Source: Neptuniibacter sp. CAU 1671
GTDB taxonomy: Bacteria > Pseudomonadota > Gammaproteobacteria > Pseudomonadales > Balneatricaceae
DNA length: 64,000 nt
Assembly: GCF_029222905.1 (NCBI RefSeq)
Contig: NZ_JARHUE010000004.1
Location: forward strand, 222,433-286,432
Direction: 5' to 3'
The translations under genes and the position numbers were made by a program. Positions 47,587-57,387 of the stretch are shown here, piece by piece. The first letter of the stretch is position 1. Each line of letters starts with the position of its first letter. The notes beneath the pieces were generated by a model. The model did not search any database. It was given only the letters and a program-made list of their open reading frames with translations, and was not told the DNA's origin.

Positions 47587-48552
47587 ATGGACCCTATGCT
47601 TTATCCCGTTCTGGCCGTGCTTGGTGGCTTGGTTTTATTAGTCTGGAGCGCAGATCGCTTTGTCGCTGGCGCCGCAGCCACCGCCCGCAACTTTGGCATG
47701 TCTCCATTGTTGATCGGCCTGACTATTGTCTCCTTCGGCACCTCCGCACCTGAAATCCTGGTCTCAGTCATGGCCTCACTCAACGGATCGGGAGAACTGG
47801 CCGTCGGTAACGCGTTGGGTTCCAACATTGCAAACATTGCACTGGTGCTGGGTATTACTGCACTGGTCGCTCCGCTCCCGGTAAAATCGGGCATCCTGAA
47901 AAAAGAGATCCCCCTGTTGCTGGCGATCACCCTGCTCGCCTGCATGTTGCTTTTTAATTTATACCTCGGTCTCTACGATTCCCTGATTCTCTTGGCTGCG
48001 CTTGTCGTCAGTTTGTTTCTGTTTGCCCGTTTTCAAAAATCGGTTGCTGGCGATGCAATCGCCTCAGACGAAGAGGACCTGCCAGATCTGGCCACAGGTC
48101 CGGCACTGTTCTGGCTGATTGTGGGGCTACTGATACTGGCCGCAAGCTCGCGCCTGCTGGTGTGGGGTGCCAGTGAAATTGCCTATGCCATGGGTGTCAG
48201 CGAACTGGTGGTGGGACTGACCATTGTTGCCGTGGGCACCAGCCTGCCCGAACTGGCCGCCTCCGTCGCCAGTGCTCTGAAAAAACACCATGATATAGCC
48301 ATCGGCAACGTCGTTGGCTCCAACATTTTTAACCTGGTTGCAGTCATGGCAGTCCCGGGGCTGTTATCTCCAACCGCGCTTGAGTCTGAAGTGTTTTATC
48401 GTGATGCCATGACCATGCTGGGACTGACTGTATTGTTACTGGCCTTTGCCCTGTGGCAGAAACCGCCTTCGATCAGTCGCCTTGAAGGTGGCTTGCTGAG
48501 CGCTGCCTATGCAGCTTATCTGGCGCTGCTATACACTATGACCGTAGCCTGA
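47587..48552 (+). CDS. yrbG: Calcium/sodium antiporter YrbG
   Basis: Predicted 321-residue CaCA-family antiporter with two repeated five-helix halves. The alpha repeats are visible: SFGTSAPEILVSVMASLNG ... GNALGSNIANI and AVGTSLPELAASVASALK ... GNVVGSNIFNL. Starts the rightward yrbG-kdsD-kdsC-lpt run. An alternative ATG at 47596 is equally possible because no strong ribosome-binding site is seen. Confidence 0.94.
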   Translation: MDPMLYPVLAVLGGLVLLVWSADRFVAGAAATARNFGMSPLLIGLTIVSFGTSAPEILVSVMASLNGSGELAVGNALGSNIANIALVLGITALVAPLPVKSGILKKEIPLLLAITLLACMLLFNLYLGLYDSLILLAALVVSLFLFARFQKSVAGDAIASDEEDLPDLATGPALFWLIVGLLILAASSRLLVWGASEIAYAMGVSELVVGLTIVAVGTSLPELAASVASALKKHHDIAIGNVVGSNIFNLVAVMAVPGLLSPTALESEVFYRDAMTMLGLTVLLLAFALWQKPPSISRLEGGLLSAAYAAYLALLYTMTVA

Positions 48553-48569
48553 CAATAGATACTGATCCT

Positions 48570-49541
48570 ATGACACAACCTGACTTTCTCGCTTCAGCCC
48601 GCCGCACCATCCAACTGGAAACTGAAGCGGTGCGCGATATTGAACGCCATCTGGATGAAAACTTCCTGCGGGCCTGTGATCTGATGTTGAACTGCAAGGG
48701 CCGCGTGATCGTAACGGGCATGGGCAAATCAGGTCATATCGGTAACAAAATTGCGGCCACGCTGGCCAGCACCGGCACACCCTCGTTTTTTGTCCATCCG
48801 GGTGAAGCCAGCCATGGTGATCTGGGCATGATCACCGCACAGGATGTGGTGCTTGCACTCTCCAATTCAGGTGAAACGGCTGAAGTTGTCACCATATTAC
48901 CCCTGATCAAACGGATGAATGCCCCTTTGATCAGCATCACCGCCAACAGTAATTCAACGCTGGCTCTGGCCTCTGCCGCCCACCTCTATATCGGGGTTGA
49001 GCAGGAAGCATGCCCCCTGAATCTGGCGCCAACCTCGAGCACGACAGCCCAATTAGTCATGGGCGATGCGCTGGCAATTGCCCTGCTGGAAGCTCGCGGA
49101 TTCAGCGCTGAAGACTTTGCTTTTTCGCATCCGGGCGGTAGTCTCGGTCGCCGCCTGCTGCTTAAAGCTGAAACCATTATGCACAGTGGTGACGATGTAC
49201 CGGTAGTGGCCTCAGGCACCCCGCTGCGCGAAGCGCTGCTGGAAGTTACCCGCAAACGCCTTGGCATGACTGCAGTCGTTGCAGAACAGGGCCAATTGCT
49301 CGGCATCTTTACTGATGGTGACCTGCGCCGCGCACTGGATCAGAACGTGGATCTGCAGAACACGCCGATTGATGAAGTCATGACCACCCACTGCACGACG
49401 ATCAAGCCGGATATTCTGGCGGCAGAGTGCCTGCAAATCATGGATAGCCGAAAAATTAATGCCCTGATTGTGACAGACCAGAATAACTGCCCCATCGGTG
49501 CGTTAAATATGCATGACCTGCTTAAGGCGGGGGTGATCTGA
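48570..49541 (+). CDS. kdsD: Arabinose-5-phosphate isomerase
   Basis: Predicted 323-residue KdsD, converting ribulose 5-phosphate to arabinose 5-phosphate for KDO. An SIS domain (residues 40-175, VTGMGKSGHIGNKIAATLAS, HPGEASHGDLGM) precedes two CBS domains (about 200-323). It lies 17 bases after yrbG and overlaps kdsC by 1 nt. Confidence 0.97.
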   Translation: MTQPDFLASARRTIQLETEAVRDIERHLDENFLRACDLMLNCKGRVIVTGMGKSGHIGNKIAATLASTGTPSFFVHPGEASHGDLGMITAQDVVLALSNSGETAEVVTILPLIKRMNAPLISITANSNSTLALASAAHLYIGVEQEACPLNLAPTSSTTAQLVMGDALAIALLEARGFSAEDFAFSHPGGSLGRRLLLKAETIMHSGDDVPVVASGTPLREALLEVTRKRLGMTAVVAEQGQLLGIFTDGDLRRALDQNVDLQNTPIDEVMTTHCTTIKPDILAAECLQIMDSRKINALIVTDQNNCPIGALNMHDLLKAGVI

Positions 49542-50077
49542 TGAATAATACAGTCGCAGCAGAACTTACCGCCAAACTGCAGAACATTCGCCTGGTGGTG
49601 TTTGATGTGGACGGCATTCTGACCAACGGCCAACTGCTGATGTTGCCCGACGGCCAGGAGGTAAAGCAGTTCAATATTCTGGATGGCTTAGGCATCAAAC
49701 TGCTGATGCAGGCCGGTATTGAAACCGCCATTATCACCGGCCGCCGTTCGCCGCAGGTTGAGCAACGCGCCAAGTCACTGGGTATCAACCACCTGCGCCA
49801 AAGCCGTGAAGATAAACTGACCGCACTCACTGAACTGTGGCAGGAAACCGGGCATACCGCGGAATCAACCGCCTATATGGGTGATGACTGGCCTGATCTC
49901 AGCGCCATTCGAGCCTGCACCGTAGGTGCGACAGTCCCCAACGGCCACCCTTTGGTGCAGCAACATGCCGACTGGTGCAGCTCCCGTTCCGGCGGTACCG
50001 GCGCAGCCCGTGAATTTTGCGAACTGATTCTGTCAGCACAGGGCAAGCTCGACGCCCTGGCAGAGGCCTATCTGTAA
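49541..50077 (+). CDS. kdsC: KDO-8-phosphate phosphatase
   Basis: Predicted 178-residue HAD-family phosphatase releasing KDO. The nucleophile motif VFDVDGILTNG, ITGRRSPQVEQRA and YMGDDWPDLSAI are the three HAD motifs. Tetrameric C1-type HAD without cap, as in the family. It overlaps kdsD (TGATG) and is followed by lptC after 3 bases. Confidence 0.97.
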   Translation: MNNTVAAELTAKLQNIRLVVFDVDGILTNGQLLMLPDGQEVKQFNILDGLGIKLLMQAGIETAIITGRRSPQVEQRAKSLGINHLRQSREDKLTALTELWQETGHTAESTAYMGDDWPDLSAIRACTVGATVPNGHPLVQQHADWCSSRSGGTGAAREFCELILSAQGKLDALAEAYL

Positions 50078-50080
50078 ATC

Positions 50081-50650
50081 ATGCTTAAACCACGCACCGC
50101 CATTGCTGTCACGACCACCCTGGTGATCGGCTTAGTGCTTTACTGGAGCCTTGGCGGCAATAACCCTCTGCTTCGTTCGGCCGACAAACTCGGTCTGAAC
50201 CGTCAGATGGACTATTTTGTCAACTCGGTACATCTGACCCAGTGGCAGCAGGACGGTGAACTGATCCGCACCTCTCAGAGCCAGCGCATCGAACACTACC
50301 CGCAACAGGAAACAAGCCAACTGGCAGCCCCAATCAGCCATTTTTACCGGCAGGATGGCTCTGTTATCCGGGTCACATCCGATCAGGGTTCGGTACCCGA
50401 TGACAATAGCCGGATTGAACTTGCAGGCAATGTGGTTGTTCTAGATAATCCGGACACATCACAAGGTACCCGACTGGATACCGAACAATTGACGATTTAC
50501 CCGGAAAAAAAACAAGCAGATTCAAAGGTTCGGGTTGTCATAACTCACCCGGACAGTCGTTCAGAAGGGATCGGTATGCATGCGAACCTGGAAGAAGGCA
50601 CGCTTGAGCTGCAATCAAAAGTAAAAGGGATCATTCACAATGCGCAATAG
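50081..50650 (+). CDS. lptC: LPS export protein LptC
   Basis: Predicted 189-residue bitopic inner-membrane protein passing LPS from LptB2FG to LptA. An N-terminal anchor (residues 6-24) is followed by a beta-jellyroll region with DYFVNSVHLTQW and QGTRLDTEQLTIYPEKK. It overlaps lptA by 11 nt. Confidence 0.93.
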   Translation: MLKPRTAIAVTTTLVIGLVLYWSLGGNNPLLRSADKLGLNRQMDYFVNSVHLTQWQQDGELIRTSQSQRIEHYPQQETSQLAAPISHFYRQDGSVIRVTSDQGSVPDDNSRIELAGNVVVLDNPDTSQGTRLDTEQLTIYPEKKQADSKVRVVITHPDSRSEGIGMHANLEEGTLELQSKVKGIIHNAQ

Positions 50651-51158
50651 TCTGGGTGTTATCTTTGCGGTTTGCTGTTCACTGATGTCAGGCATGGCAT
50701 TGGCATTGCCCGATGACCAGAACCAGCCGATTCATATTGCTGCCGACAAAGCGCAGATCAACGACAAAACCGGCATCACGATCTACACCGGCAATGTGAT
50801 TATCACTCAGGGGTCGATCCTGATTGAGGGTGATCAGGTTGAGTTGTATCGCAAAGATGGCAACGTGGATAAAGTGATTGCCAAAGGCAAACCGGCCCAT
50901 TTCCGTCAGAAAAACACCGCCACAGACCCCTTCACCGATGCCTGGGGCCTGCACATGGTATACCTGATCAATACACGCATACTGACCATTACCGAGCAGG
51001 CTAAAGTGATTCAGGGTTCAGATACCTTTACCGGACAGAAAATTGATTACGACATCAGCCGCTCTCTGGTCAATGCGTTTGGCGGGACCGAGACAGAATC
51101 CGGCAGCGGCCGTGTGCAGATGATCATCCAGCCTAAACAGAGCAGCGAAACGCCATGA
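50640..51158 (+). CDS. lptA: LPS export protein LptA
   Basis: Predicted 172-residue periplasmic LptA, the beta-jellyroll bridge carrying LPS to LptDE. A signal peptide ends near ALA at residue 22. The OstA-like core has [24 protein letters not shown] and [15 protein letters not shown]. It overlaps lptC by 11 nt and lptB by 4 nt. Confidence 0.95.
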   Translation: MRNSLGVIFAVCCSLMSGMALALPDDQNQPIHIAADKAQINDKTGITIYTGNVIITQGSILIEGDQVELYRKDGNVDKVIAKGKPAHFRQKNTATDPFTDAWGLHMVYLINTRILTITEQAKVIQGSDTFTGQKIDYDISRSLVNAFGGTETESGSGRVQMIIQPKQSSETP

Positions 51159-51880
51159 CTCAGCTGGTCGCCAAACACCTGGCCAAACGTTACAAAGGCC
51201 GCGAAGTGGTCCATGACGTTTCCCTGCAGATTAACAGTGGTGAAATTGTCGGTCTGCTGGGGCCGAATGGTGCCGGCAAAACCACCTGTTTTTATATGAT
51301 TGTCGGTCTGGTTCAGGCAGATCGGGGTCAGGTTATCATCGATCACGAAGAGATCACCCAACTGCCAATGCATGGCCGGGCCCGCAAAGGCATCGGTTAC
51401 CTGCCGCAGGAAGCTTCTATTTTCCGCAAGCTCAGTGTACGCGATAACCTGCTGGCCATTCTGGAGGGAAGACAGGATCTTTCCAAAGAGCAGGCCCTGC
51501 AAAAAATGGAAGAGCTGCTGGAAGAGTTCCATATTACCCACATTCGCGATACTCTGGGTATGAGCCTTTCAGGAGGGGAGAGGCGTCGCGTCGAAATCGC
51601 CCGCGCACTGGCCACAGAGCCTCAATTTGTGTTGCTGGACGAGCCTTTTGCCGGCGTTGACCCAATATCGGTCAACGACATCAAACAGACCATTCGCCAC
51701 CTACAAGCCAGAGGGATTGGCATTCTGATCACTGACCATAATGTCAGGGAAACCTTGGATATTTGTGAAAGTGCCTATATTGTGAGTGAAGGCACTATTT
51801 TAGCGCAGGGCGCTCCCGAAACGATCATGGCCAACGCCGCCGTTCGGAATGCCTATCTCGGTGATCAGTTCAGGCTTTAA
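51155..51880 (+). CDS. lptB: LPS export ATPase LptB
   Basis: Predicted 241-residue ABC ATPase driving LPS extraction. Walker [10 protein letters not shown], the LptB-type [17 protein letters not shown], signature [16 protein letters not shown], Walker [14 protein letters not shown] and [10 protein letters not shown] are intact. It begins within the lptA stop (ATGA). rpoN follows after 69 bases, a conserved arrangement. Confidence 0.98.
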   Translation: MTQLVAKHLAKRYKGREVVHDVSLQINSGEIVGLLGPNGAGKTTCFYMIVGLVQADRGQVIIDHEEITQLPMHGRARKGIGYLPQEASIFRKLSVRDNLLAILEGRQDLSKEQALQKMEELLEEFHITHIRDTLGMSLSGGERRRVEIARALATEPQFVLLDEPFAGVDPISVNDIKQTIRHLQARGIGILITDHNVRETLDICESAYIVSEGTILAQGAPETIMANAAVRNAYLGDQFRL

Positions 51881-51949
51881 AATCCATCACGGCAACCGCA
51901 TTTCTGTTGCAGTTCCAGAATCAGGTTCAGGAGTTCCGTTAAGCGGTCT

Positions 51950-53446
51950 ATGAAACAAGCGCTTCATCTAAAACTAGGGCAACAGCTCACCATGACGCCC
52001 CAGTTGCAACAGGCCATCCGTCTGCTGCAACTTTCGACGCTGGATCTGCAGCAGGAGATCCAGGAGGCTCTGGAGAGCAATCCGATGCTTGACGTATCTG
52101 AAGAGGATCACGATCAGGCAGACGGCGCTCAGGAACTCGATAATCTGCACAACAGCAAAACAGCAGAGAATGAAGAATCTCGTTTTGAACATGATGAGAA
52201 CGAAGCTGTTGCTGAAGACAAATGGAATGACGAGATACCGGCCGAACTCAGCACTGACAGCAGTTGGGAAGACACGTTCCAGTCTGCCCTGCCCTCTGTC
52301 GGCCGCGACGACAGCGAGGGTTTTGAAGCCAACGACTCCGCCGAAGAAACCCTGCAGGACCATCTGCATTGGCAGCTGAATCTGACGCCGATGTCAGATC
52401 TGGACCGGCTGATTGCCACCAATATTATCGATGGCATCGATCCTGACGGTTACCTCACCATTAGCCTCGAAGAGATCCATGAACATCTACGCCACCAGCA
52501 GACCGAGGATGATGACCCGGTCGAAATGGATGAACTTGAAGCCGTGCTGCATCGGGTACAGCAGTTTGACCCTCCAGGGGTAGCTGCAAGGGATCTGAGT
52601 GAGTGTCTGGCCATCCAGTTGCGACAGATGCCCGCCGATACCCCCTGGCGCAACGAGGCAGTCAAAGTCGTTCAGCTCTACATTAAACTGCTCGGCAGTC
52701 ATGACTACCGTCAGCTGATGCGCAAAACCCGCCTCAAAGAACCTCAGTTGCAGCAGGTGGTGCAGTTAATACAGCAGCTGAACCCCAAACCGGGTGCCAT
52801 GATCAGCAGCACCACGGCAGAATATGTAATTCCCGATGTTCTGGTTACAAAACACCGTGGTGTCTGGACCGTCAACCTTAACCCTGATGTCTCTCCGCGT
52901 CTTCGCATCAATGCCGATTATGCCAGTCTGGTTAAGCGGGCAGACAACAGCTCAGATAACGCCTATCTTAAAAATCATCTACAGGAAGCACGCTGGTTTA
53001 TTAAAAGCCTGCAAAGCCGAAACGAAACGCTTCTGAAGGTGTCCAACGAAATTGTTAAACGACAGGCGGGGTTTCTGGATCATGGGGAAGAAGGCATGAA
53101 ACCAATGGTACTGCATGACATTGCTGAAGCCGTTGAAATGCATGAATCCACCATCTCTCGTGTGACCACCCAGAAATATATGCATACACCGCGGGGTATT
53201 TTTGAACTGAAATACTTCTTCTCCAGTCATGTCAGCACGGCAACCGGTGGCGCAGCTTCGTCCACAGCTATTCGTGCCCTGATCAAAAAACTGGTTGCTG
53301 CGGAGAACACGTCCAAGCCGTTGAGTGACAACAAAATTGCTCAATTTCTGGATGAACAAGGCTTTAAAGTGGCCAGACGCACCATCGCGAAATACCGTGA
53401 AGCGTTGGGGATTCCACCTTCTAATGAGCGAAAGCGTTTGGTTTAA
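51950..53446 (+). CDS. rpoN: RNA polymerase sigma-54 factor
   Basis: Predicted 498-residue sigma-54. The Gln/Leu-rich region I (residues 1-50, [22 protein letters not shown]), an acidic region II, the core-binding and helix-turn-helix parts, and the C-terminal RpoN box [10 protein letters not shown] are present. It governs activator-dependent promoters for nitrogen, motility and others. Followed by hpf and ptsN as in most proteobacteria. Confidence 0.98.
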   Translation: MKQALHLKLGQQLTMTPQLQQAIRLLQLSTLDLQQEIQEALESNPMLDVSEEDHDQADGAQELDNLHNSKTAENEESRFEHDENEAVAEDKWNDEIPAELSTDSSWEDTFQSALPSVGRDDSEGFEANDSAEETLQDHLHWQLNLTPMSDLDRLIATNIIDGIDPDGYLTISLEEIHEHLRHQQTEDDDPVEMDELEAVLHRVQQFDPPGVAARDLSECLAIQLRQMPADTPWRNEAVKVVQLYIKLLGSHDYRQLMRKTRLKEPQLQQVVQLIQQLNPKPGAMISSTTAEYVIPDVLVTKHRGVWTVNLNPDVSPRLRINADYASLVKRADNSSDNAYLKNHLQEARWFIKSLQSRNETLLKVSNEIVKRQAGFLDHGEEGMKPMVLHDIAEAVEMHESTISRVTTQKYMHTPRGIFELKYFFSSHVSTATGGAASSTAIRALIKKLVAAENTSKPLSDNKIAQFLDEQGFKVARRTIAKYREALGIPPSNERKRLV

Positions 53447-53496
53447 TGGAAAGACGTAATTGGGATATGATCCCGCTACTGCCAAGGAGATAACCT

Positions 53497-53787
53497 ATGC
53501 AGATCAATATTACAGGCCATCACGTTGAAGTTACTGAAGCGTTGAACACCTACGTTCTCTCCAAGTTTGAAAAAATTGAACGTCACTTCGACAATATCAC
53601 CAATGTTCAGGTCACCCTCAGCGTTGAAAAACAGCGCCAGAAAGCTGAGGCAGACATGCACGTCGCTGGTGGACAACTGTTTGCGACCCATGAATCTGAA
53701 GACATGTACGCGGCGATTGATGGCCTTTCTGACAAGCTTGACCGTCAGATCATCAAACACAAAGAAAAAATGAAAAAACACAAATAA
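53497..53787 (+). CDS. hpf: Ribosome hibernation promoting factor, short form
   Basis: Predicted 96-residue short HPF that dimerises ribosomes together with RMF or blocks the mRNA channel in stationary phase. MQINITGHHVEVTEALNTYV and KHKEKMKKHK are typical. A strong AAGGAG site precedes it, 51 bases after rpoN. Confidence 0.96.
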   Translation: MQINITGHHVEVTEALNTYVLSKFEKIERHFDNITNVQVTLSVEKQRQKAEADMHVAGGQLFATHESEDMYAAIDGLSDKLDRQIIKHKEKMKKHK

Positions 53788-53796
53788 CACACCTAT

Positions 53797-54252
53797 ATGC
53801 CACTTACTGACCTTCTGACCCCCTCGAGCATCCGCTGTGATCTCGAGGGCGGCAGTAAAAAACGCATCATCGAAACAGCCAGCGAGCTGCTCTCTGCAGC
53901 ACACCCTGAATTAGATGCCACCGCCTTGTTCAACGGGCTGCACGGCCGTGAACGACTGGGCAGTACTGGCATTGGCTCGGGCGTGGCCATACCCCATTGC
54001 CGCTTGGCCGAATGTACCGAAGCCGTGGGCATGATCCTGCGTACGGTAGAGCCGATCGATTTTGATGCCATCGACCATAAACCCGTCGATCTGCTGTTTT
54101 TCCTGGTGGTACCCGAAGACGGTGCCGAAATACATCTCAAAACACTGGCCAGCATTGCTGAGCTGATGGGACAGCCTGACGTACTTCAGTCCCTGAGAAC
54201 CGCCAGCGGTCCTGAAGAGATGTACAAGATTATTCAACAAAAGAGCAGCTGA
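53797..54252 (+). CDS. ptsN: Nitrogen PTS enzyme IIA
   Basis: Predicted 151-residue EIIA-Ntr of the regulatory PTS. The phosphorylated histidine is His67 in GSGVAIPHCRL. It modulates potassium, nitrogen and envelope functions through its phosphorylation state. It is 9 bases after hpf and 3 bases before rapZ; ptsO follows rapZ, giving the full output half of the Ntr-PTS. Confidence 0.96.
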   Translation: MPLTDLLTPSSIRCDLEGGSKKRIIETASELLSAAHPELDATALFNGLHGRERLGSTGIGSGVAIPHCRLAECTEAVGMILRTVEPIDFDAIDHKPVDLLFFLVVPEDGAEIHLKTLASIAELMGQPDVLQSLRTASGPEEMYKIIQQKSS

Positions 54253-54255
54253 TTT

Positions 54256-55113
54256 ATGAAGCTGGTGATCCTCAGTGGACGCTCTGGCTCAGGCAAAAGT
54301 ACTGCGTTACAGGCGTTGGAGGATATCGGCTTTTACTGCATTGATAACCTGCCAGCACTGCTATTGCCTGACCTGATCAGTCAGATGAGCAGCGAAACCA
54401 GTCACCCGGAACGCATTGCCGTGAGTATTGATGCACGCAATCTGGTGAGCAACCTGTCACGGTTTCCGGCTATTCTCAATCAACTCAAGCAACAGGGCTG
54501 GGCAGAGTGTGAGGTGATCTATCTGGACTCCTCTGAAGCGACTCTGATCAAGCGTTACAGCTCTACCCGGCGCAAACATCCGCTGACCAATGAGACCACC
54601 AGCCTGCAACAGGCAATCACCTACGAAAGCCAGTTGCTGGAACCGATCGCCAATATGGCGGACATCCGCGTCGATACCACCCGCCTGAGCCTGTATGAAC
54701 TGCGGGATACGGTTAAACTGCGTGTGGCCCAGCGAAAAGAACAAACCCTGTCCCTGCTGTTTGAATCCTTTGGTTTCAAACATGGCGTGCCGCTGGATGC
54801 CGACTTTGTTTATGATGTCCGTGCGCTACCCAATCCACACTGGATACCAGAACTGCGTCAGTTTACCGGCCGGGAAAAGCCAGTGATTGACTTCCTCTCT
54901 GCGGAACCCGATGTTCAGGCGATGGTACAGGATATAAAACAGTTCCTTGAGCGGTGGCTACCCCTGTTCAGTGCTAATAACCGCAGCTATGTCACTGTCG
55001 GCATTGGCTGTACCGGTGGGCAACACCGTTCAGTCTATATCAGTGAATGTCTGGCTTCTCATTTCGCCGGGCATATGGATAATGTCCATGTACGCCATCG
55101 AGAACTGAGTTAA
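54256..55113 (+). CDS. rapZ: RNase adapter RapZ
   Basis: Predicted 285-residue RapZ (YvcJ family). The Walker A GRSGSGKS is at residues 8-15, and the C-terminal region has TVGIGCTGGQHRSVYI. In E. coli it steers GlmZ/GlmY RNA decay to set GlmS levels; here the RNA partners are not known. Confidence 0.96.
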   Translation: MKLVILSGRSGSGKSTALQALEDIGFYCIDNLPALLLPDLISQMSSETSHPERIAVSIDARNLVSNLSRFPAILNQLKQQGWAECEVIYLDSSEATLIKRYSSTRRKHPLTNETTSLQQAITYESQLLEPIANMADIRVDTTRLSLYELRDTVKLRVAQRKEQTLSLLFESFGFKHGVPLDADFVYDVRALPNPHWIPELRQFTGREKPVIDFLSAEPDVQAMVQDIKQFLERWLPLFSANNRSYVTVGIGCTGGQHRSVYISECLASHFAGHMDNVHVRHRELS

Positions 55114-55119
55114 CGCCGG

Positions 55120-55389
55120 ATGCTGGAAAAACAACTCGAAATCATCAACAAACTGGGCCTGCACGCCCGGGCCGCTGCCAAACTGATCAGCGTGACCAGC
55201 CGTTTTTCCTCCACCATCCAGCTGATCAAAGATGGCCGCGAAGTGGATGCCAAGAGCATTATCTCCGTGATGATGCTGGCTGCTGCAAAAGGATCATGGC
55301 TGACCGTTCGCACCGACGGTGATGACGAACACCAGGCGCTGACTGCAGTTGAAGAGCTGATCAACAACCGGTTTGACGAAGAGGAATAA
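55120..55389 (+). CDS. ptsO: Nitrogen-PTS phosphocarrier NPr
   Basis: Predicted 89-residue HPr-family protein. His15 in NKLGLHARAAAKL is the phosphoryl acceptor, and KSIISVMMLAAAKG is the usual second motif. It passes phosphate from PtsP to PtsN. Last gene of the rpoN-hpf-ptsN-rapZ-ptsO unit. Confidence 0.95.
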   Translation: MLEKQLEIINKLGLHARAAAKLISVTSRFSSTIQLIKDGREVDAKSIISVMMLAAAKGSWLTVRTDGDDEHQALTAVEELINNRFDEEE

Positions 55390-55403
55390 AATCCTTTCCG
55401 TTT

Positions 55404-55445
55404 CACCCGACAAGGGTGCTTCCCCCCCCTGCCTTTCGCTATAAT
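55404..55445 (+). promoter_or_regulatory. mgtE promoter region with poly-C tract
   Basis: A CACCC/GGGTG stem (55404-55418) is followed by a run of eight C bases (55422-55429) and a perfect -10 TATAAT (55440-55445). The C-run would fall in or next to the promoter spacer; no good -35 box is seen. Confidence 0.5.
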
Positions 55446-55504
55446 GCACGTAATTCTCAGATTTTCCTGCGAAAATCGCACTCTCAAGGTACACAGGCAG
55501 GCGC

Positions 55505-56854
55505 ATGGCTCAGATTGAAATTCAAGATCCACTGCATAGACTCAGCGAAGCACTCTCTACCGGTGCTTTGCAGCAGGTGCGCTATACGCTGAACCACACA
55601 CTGCGTCCAACGGAAGTGGCCCGCCTGCTGGAAAAGTCCCCGCCGAAAGAACGTCATGTACTCTGGAATCTGATCTCGGCTGAGCTGGAACCCAAAGTCC
55701 TGCAGTATCTGGGGGATGATATTCAGGCCGACATTCTAAGCCGCCTGAACAACGAAGAAGTGCTGGCCCTGACCGAGTCGCTGGATTCGGATGACATGGT
55801 GGACATCCTGCAGCAGTTGCCCAACCGGGTGATGCGGGAAACCCTGCGTATCATGGACAAGCAGAACCGGCGTCGGGTAGAAAAACTGTTGTCCTATCCG
55901 GAAGATACTGCCGGTGGTCTGATGAACACCGATACCACCACCATCCGGCCGGATATCACGGTGGAGACGGCACTGCGTTACATCCGTCGGCACAAAGAAA
56001 TTCCGGACATGACGGACAGCCTGATAGTAGTCAGCCGGAAAGACTCCTACATCGGCCTGTTGCCACTGACTAAACTGCTGGTTGCTGATCCTTCCATCAC
56101 CATCCGTGAAATCATGGATACGGACACTGATCCGATTGATGCCTTCATGCCGGATCATGACGTGGCCAAACTGTTCGAACAGCAGGACCTGATCTCGGCA
56201 CCCGTAGTGAACGAGCGCGGCAAACTGGTCGGTCGTATCACCATCGATGACGTGGTCGACGTAATCCGTGAAGATGCGGACCACTCACTGATGAGCATGG
56301 CGGGTCTGGATGAAGACCATGACACCTTCTCTCCGGTGATGATTACCACCCGCCGACGTGCCGTATGGCTGGGTATTAACCTGCTTACTGCCTTTATCGC
56401 TTCCGCCGTCATTGGCCTGTTTGAGGAGACCATCGACAAGGTAGTGGCCCTCGCCGTGCTGATGCCGATCGTTGCCTCAATGGGCGGTATTGCCGGTTCC
56501 CAGACCCTGACACTGGTGATTCGTGGTCAGGCCCTGGGACAGGTCGACAAAAGCAATGCCGGCTGGCTGCTAAACCGTGAAGTGATTGTAAGTATCCTGA
56601 ACGGTATTTTATGGGCCGCTGTAATCGCTGTTGTGGCCACCGTCTGGTTCAACGATATCAATATCGGTATCGTGATCGCCCTGGCCATCGTCATCAATCT
56701 GATTGCTGGCGCTGTGGCAGGTACCCTGTTACCCATCACCCTGAAATCCATGGGTATCGACCCCGCTCTGGCGGGCAGCGTGCTACTGACAACCATTACT
56801 GATGTGGTCGGCTTCTTTGCCTTTCTGGGCCTGGCCACCCTGTTCTTTGCCTGA
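55505..56854 (+). CDS. mgtE: Magnesium transporter MgtE
   Basis: Predicted 449-residue Mg2+ channel. An N-terminal helical domain (about 1-130), two CBS domains (about 135-255), a plug helix and five membrane segments (about 285-449) follow in order. MPIVASMGGIAGSQTLTLVIRG is the pore-lining signature. Cytosolic magnesium gates it by the N and CBS domains. A TATAAT promoter lies about 60 bases upstream and a small TGCGA/TCGCA stem lies in the leader. Confidence 0.97.
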   Translation: MAQIEIQDPLHRLSEALSTGALQQVRYTLNHTLRPTEVARLLEKSPPKERHVLWNLISAELEPKVLQYLGDDIQADILSRLNNEEVLALTESLDSDDMVDILQQLPNRVMRETLRIMDKQNRRRVEKLLSYPEDTAGGLMNTDTTTIRPDITVETALRYIRRHKEIPDMTDSLIVVSRKDSYIGLLPLTKLLVADPSITIREIMDTDTDPIDAFMPDHDVAKLFEQQDLISAPVVNERGKLVGRITIDDVVDVIREDADHSLMSMAGLDEDHDTFSPVMITTRRRAVWLGINLLTAFIASAVIGLFEETIDKVVALAVLMPIVASMGGIAGSQTLTLVIRGQALGQVDKSNAGWLLNREVIVSILNGILWAAVIAVVATVWFNDINIGIVIALAIVINLIAGAVAGTLLPITLKSMGIDPALAGSVLLTTITDVVGFFAFLGLATLFFA

Positions 56855-56862
56855 GAGAGATT

Positions 56863-57387
56863 ATGAGCGAACACGATCTGTTCGATAACGAACTGCCTGA
56901 CGACGATCAGGAGTGGGTCAGTAAAACCCAAGTAAAAAAACATATGCACGAGTTACAGGCATTGGGTGCCCGACTGCTTGAGCTGAATGCTGAACAACTG
57001 GCTAAAATCACATTGGATGAGCGCCTGGTTCAGGCCATTGAAGAAGCCAAAAGAATCAAATCCAACAACGCCATGAAACGTCATTTGCAGTATATCGGCA
57101 AATTGATGCGCACCGAAGATTCTGAACTGATTGAGCAGCAGCTGGGCATCTATGAAGCTGGCAAACAGGCGCATACTCAGCTGTTTCATAAACTGGAACG
57201 CTGGCGTGACCGGCTTATCCATGAAGGTAACGAAGCTGTTCAGGCGTATATCGAAGAGCACCCGGAAGCGGATGTACAACATCTGCGGCAGTTGGTCCGT
57301 AACGCACAGAAAGAATTGGCGCAGGACAAACCACCCGCTTCTGCCCGCAAACTGTTTAAATACCTGCGCGAAGTAGCAGGTGCCTAA
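56863..57387 (+). CDS. darP: Ribosome biogenesis protein DarP (YjgA)
   Basis: Predicted 174-residue DUF615/YjgA family protein associated with late 50S subunits. Features are EWVSKTQVKKHMHELQALG, RIKSNNAMKRHLQYIGKLMR and the terminal KLFKYLREV. It starts 8 bases after mgtE and overlaps the pseudouridine synthase gene by 8 nt. Confidence 0.94.
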   Translation: MSEHDLFDNELPDDDQEWVSKTQVKKHMHELQALGARLLELNAEQLAKITLDERLVQAIEEAKRIKSNNAMKRHLQYIGKLMRTEDSELIEQQLGIYEAGKQAHTQLFHKLERWRDRLIHEGNEAVQAYIEEHPEADVQHLRQLVRNAQKELAQDKPPASARKLFKYLREVAGA

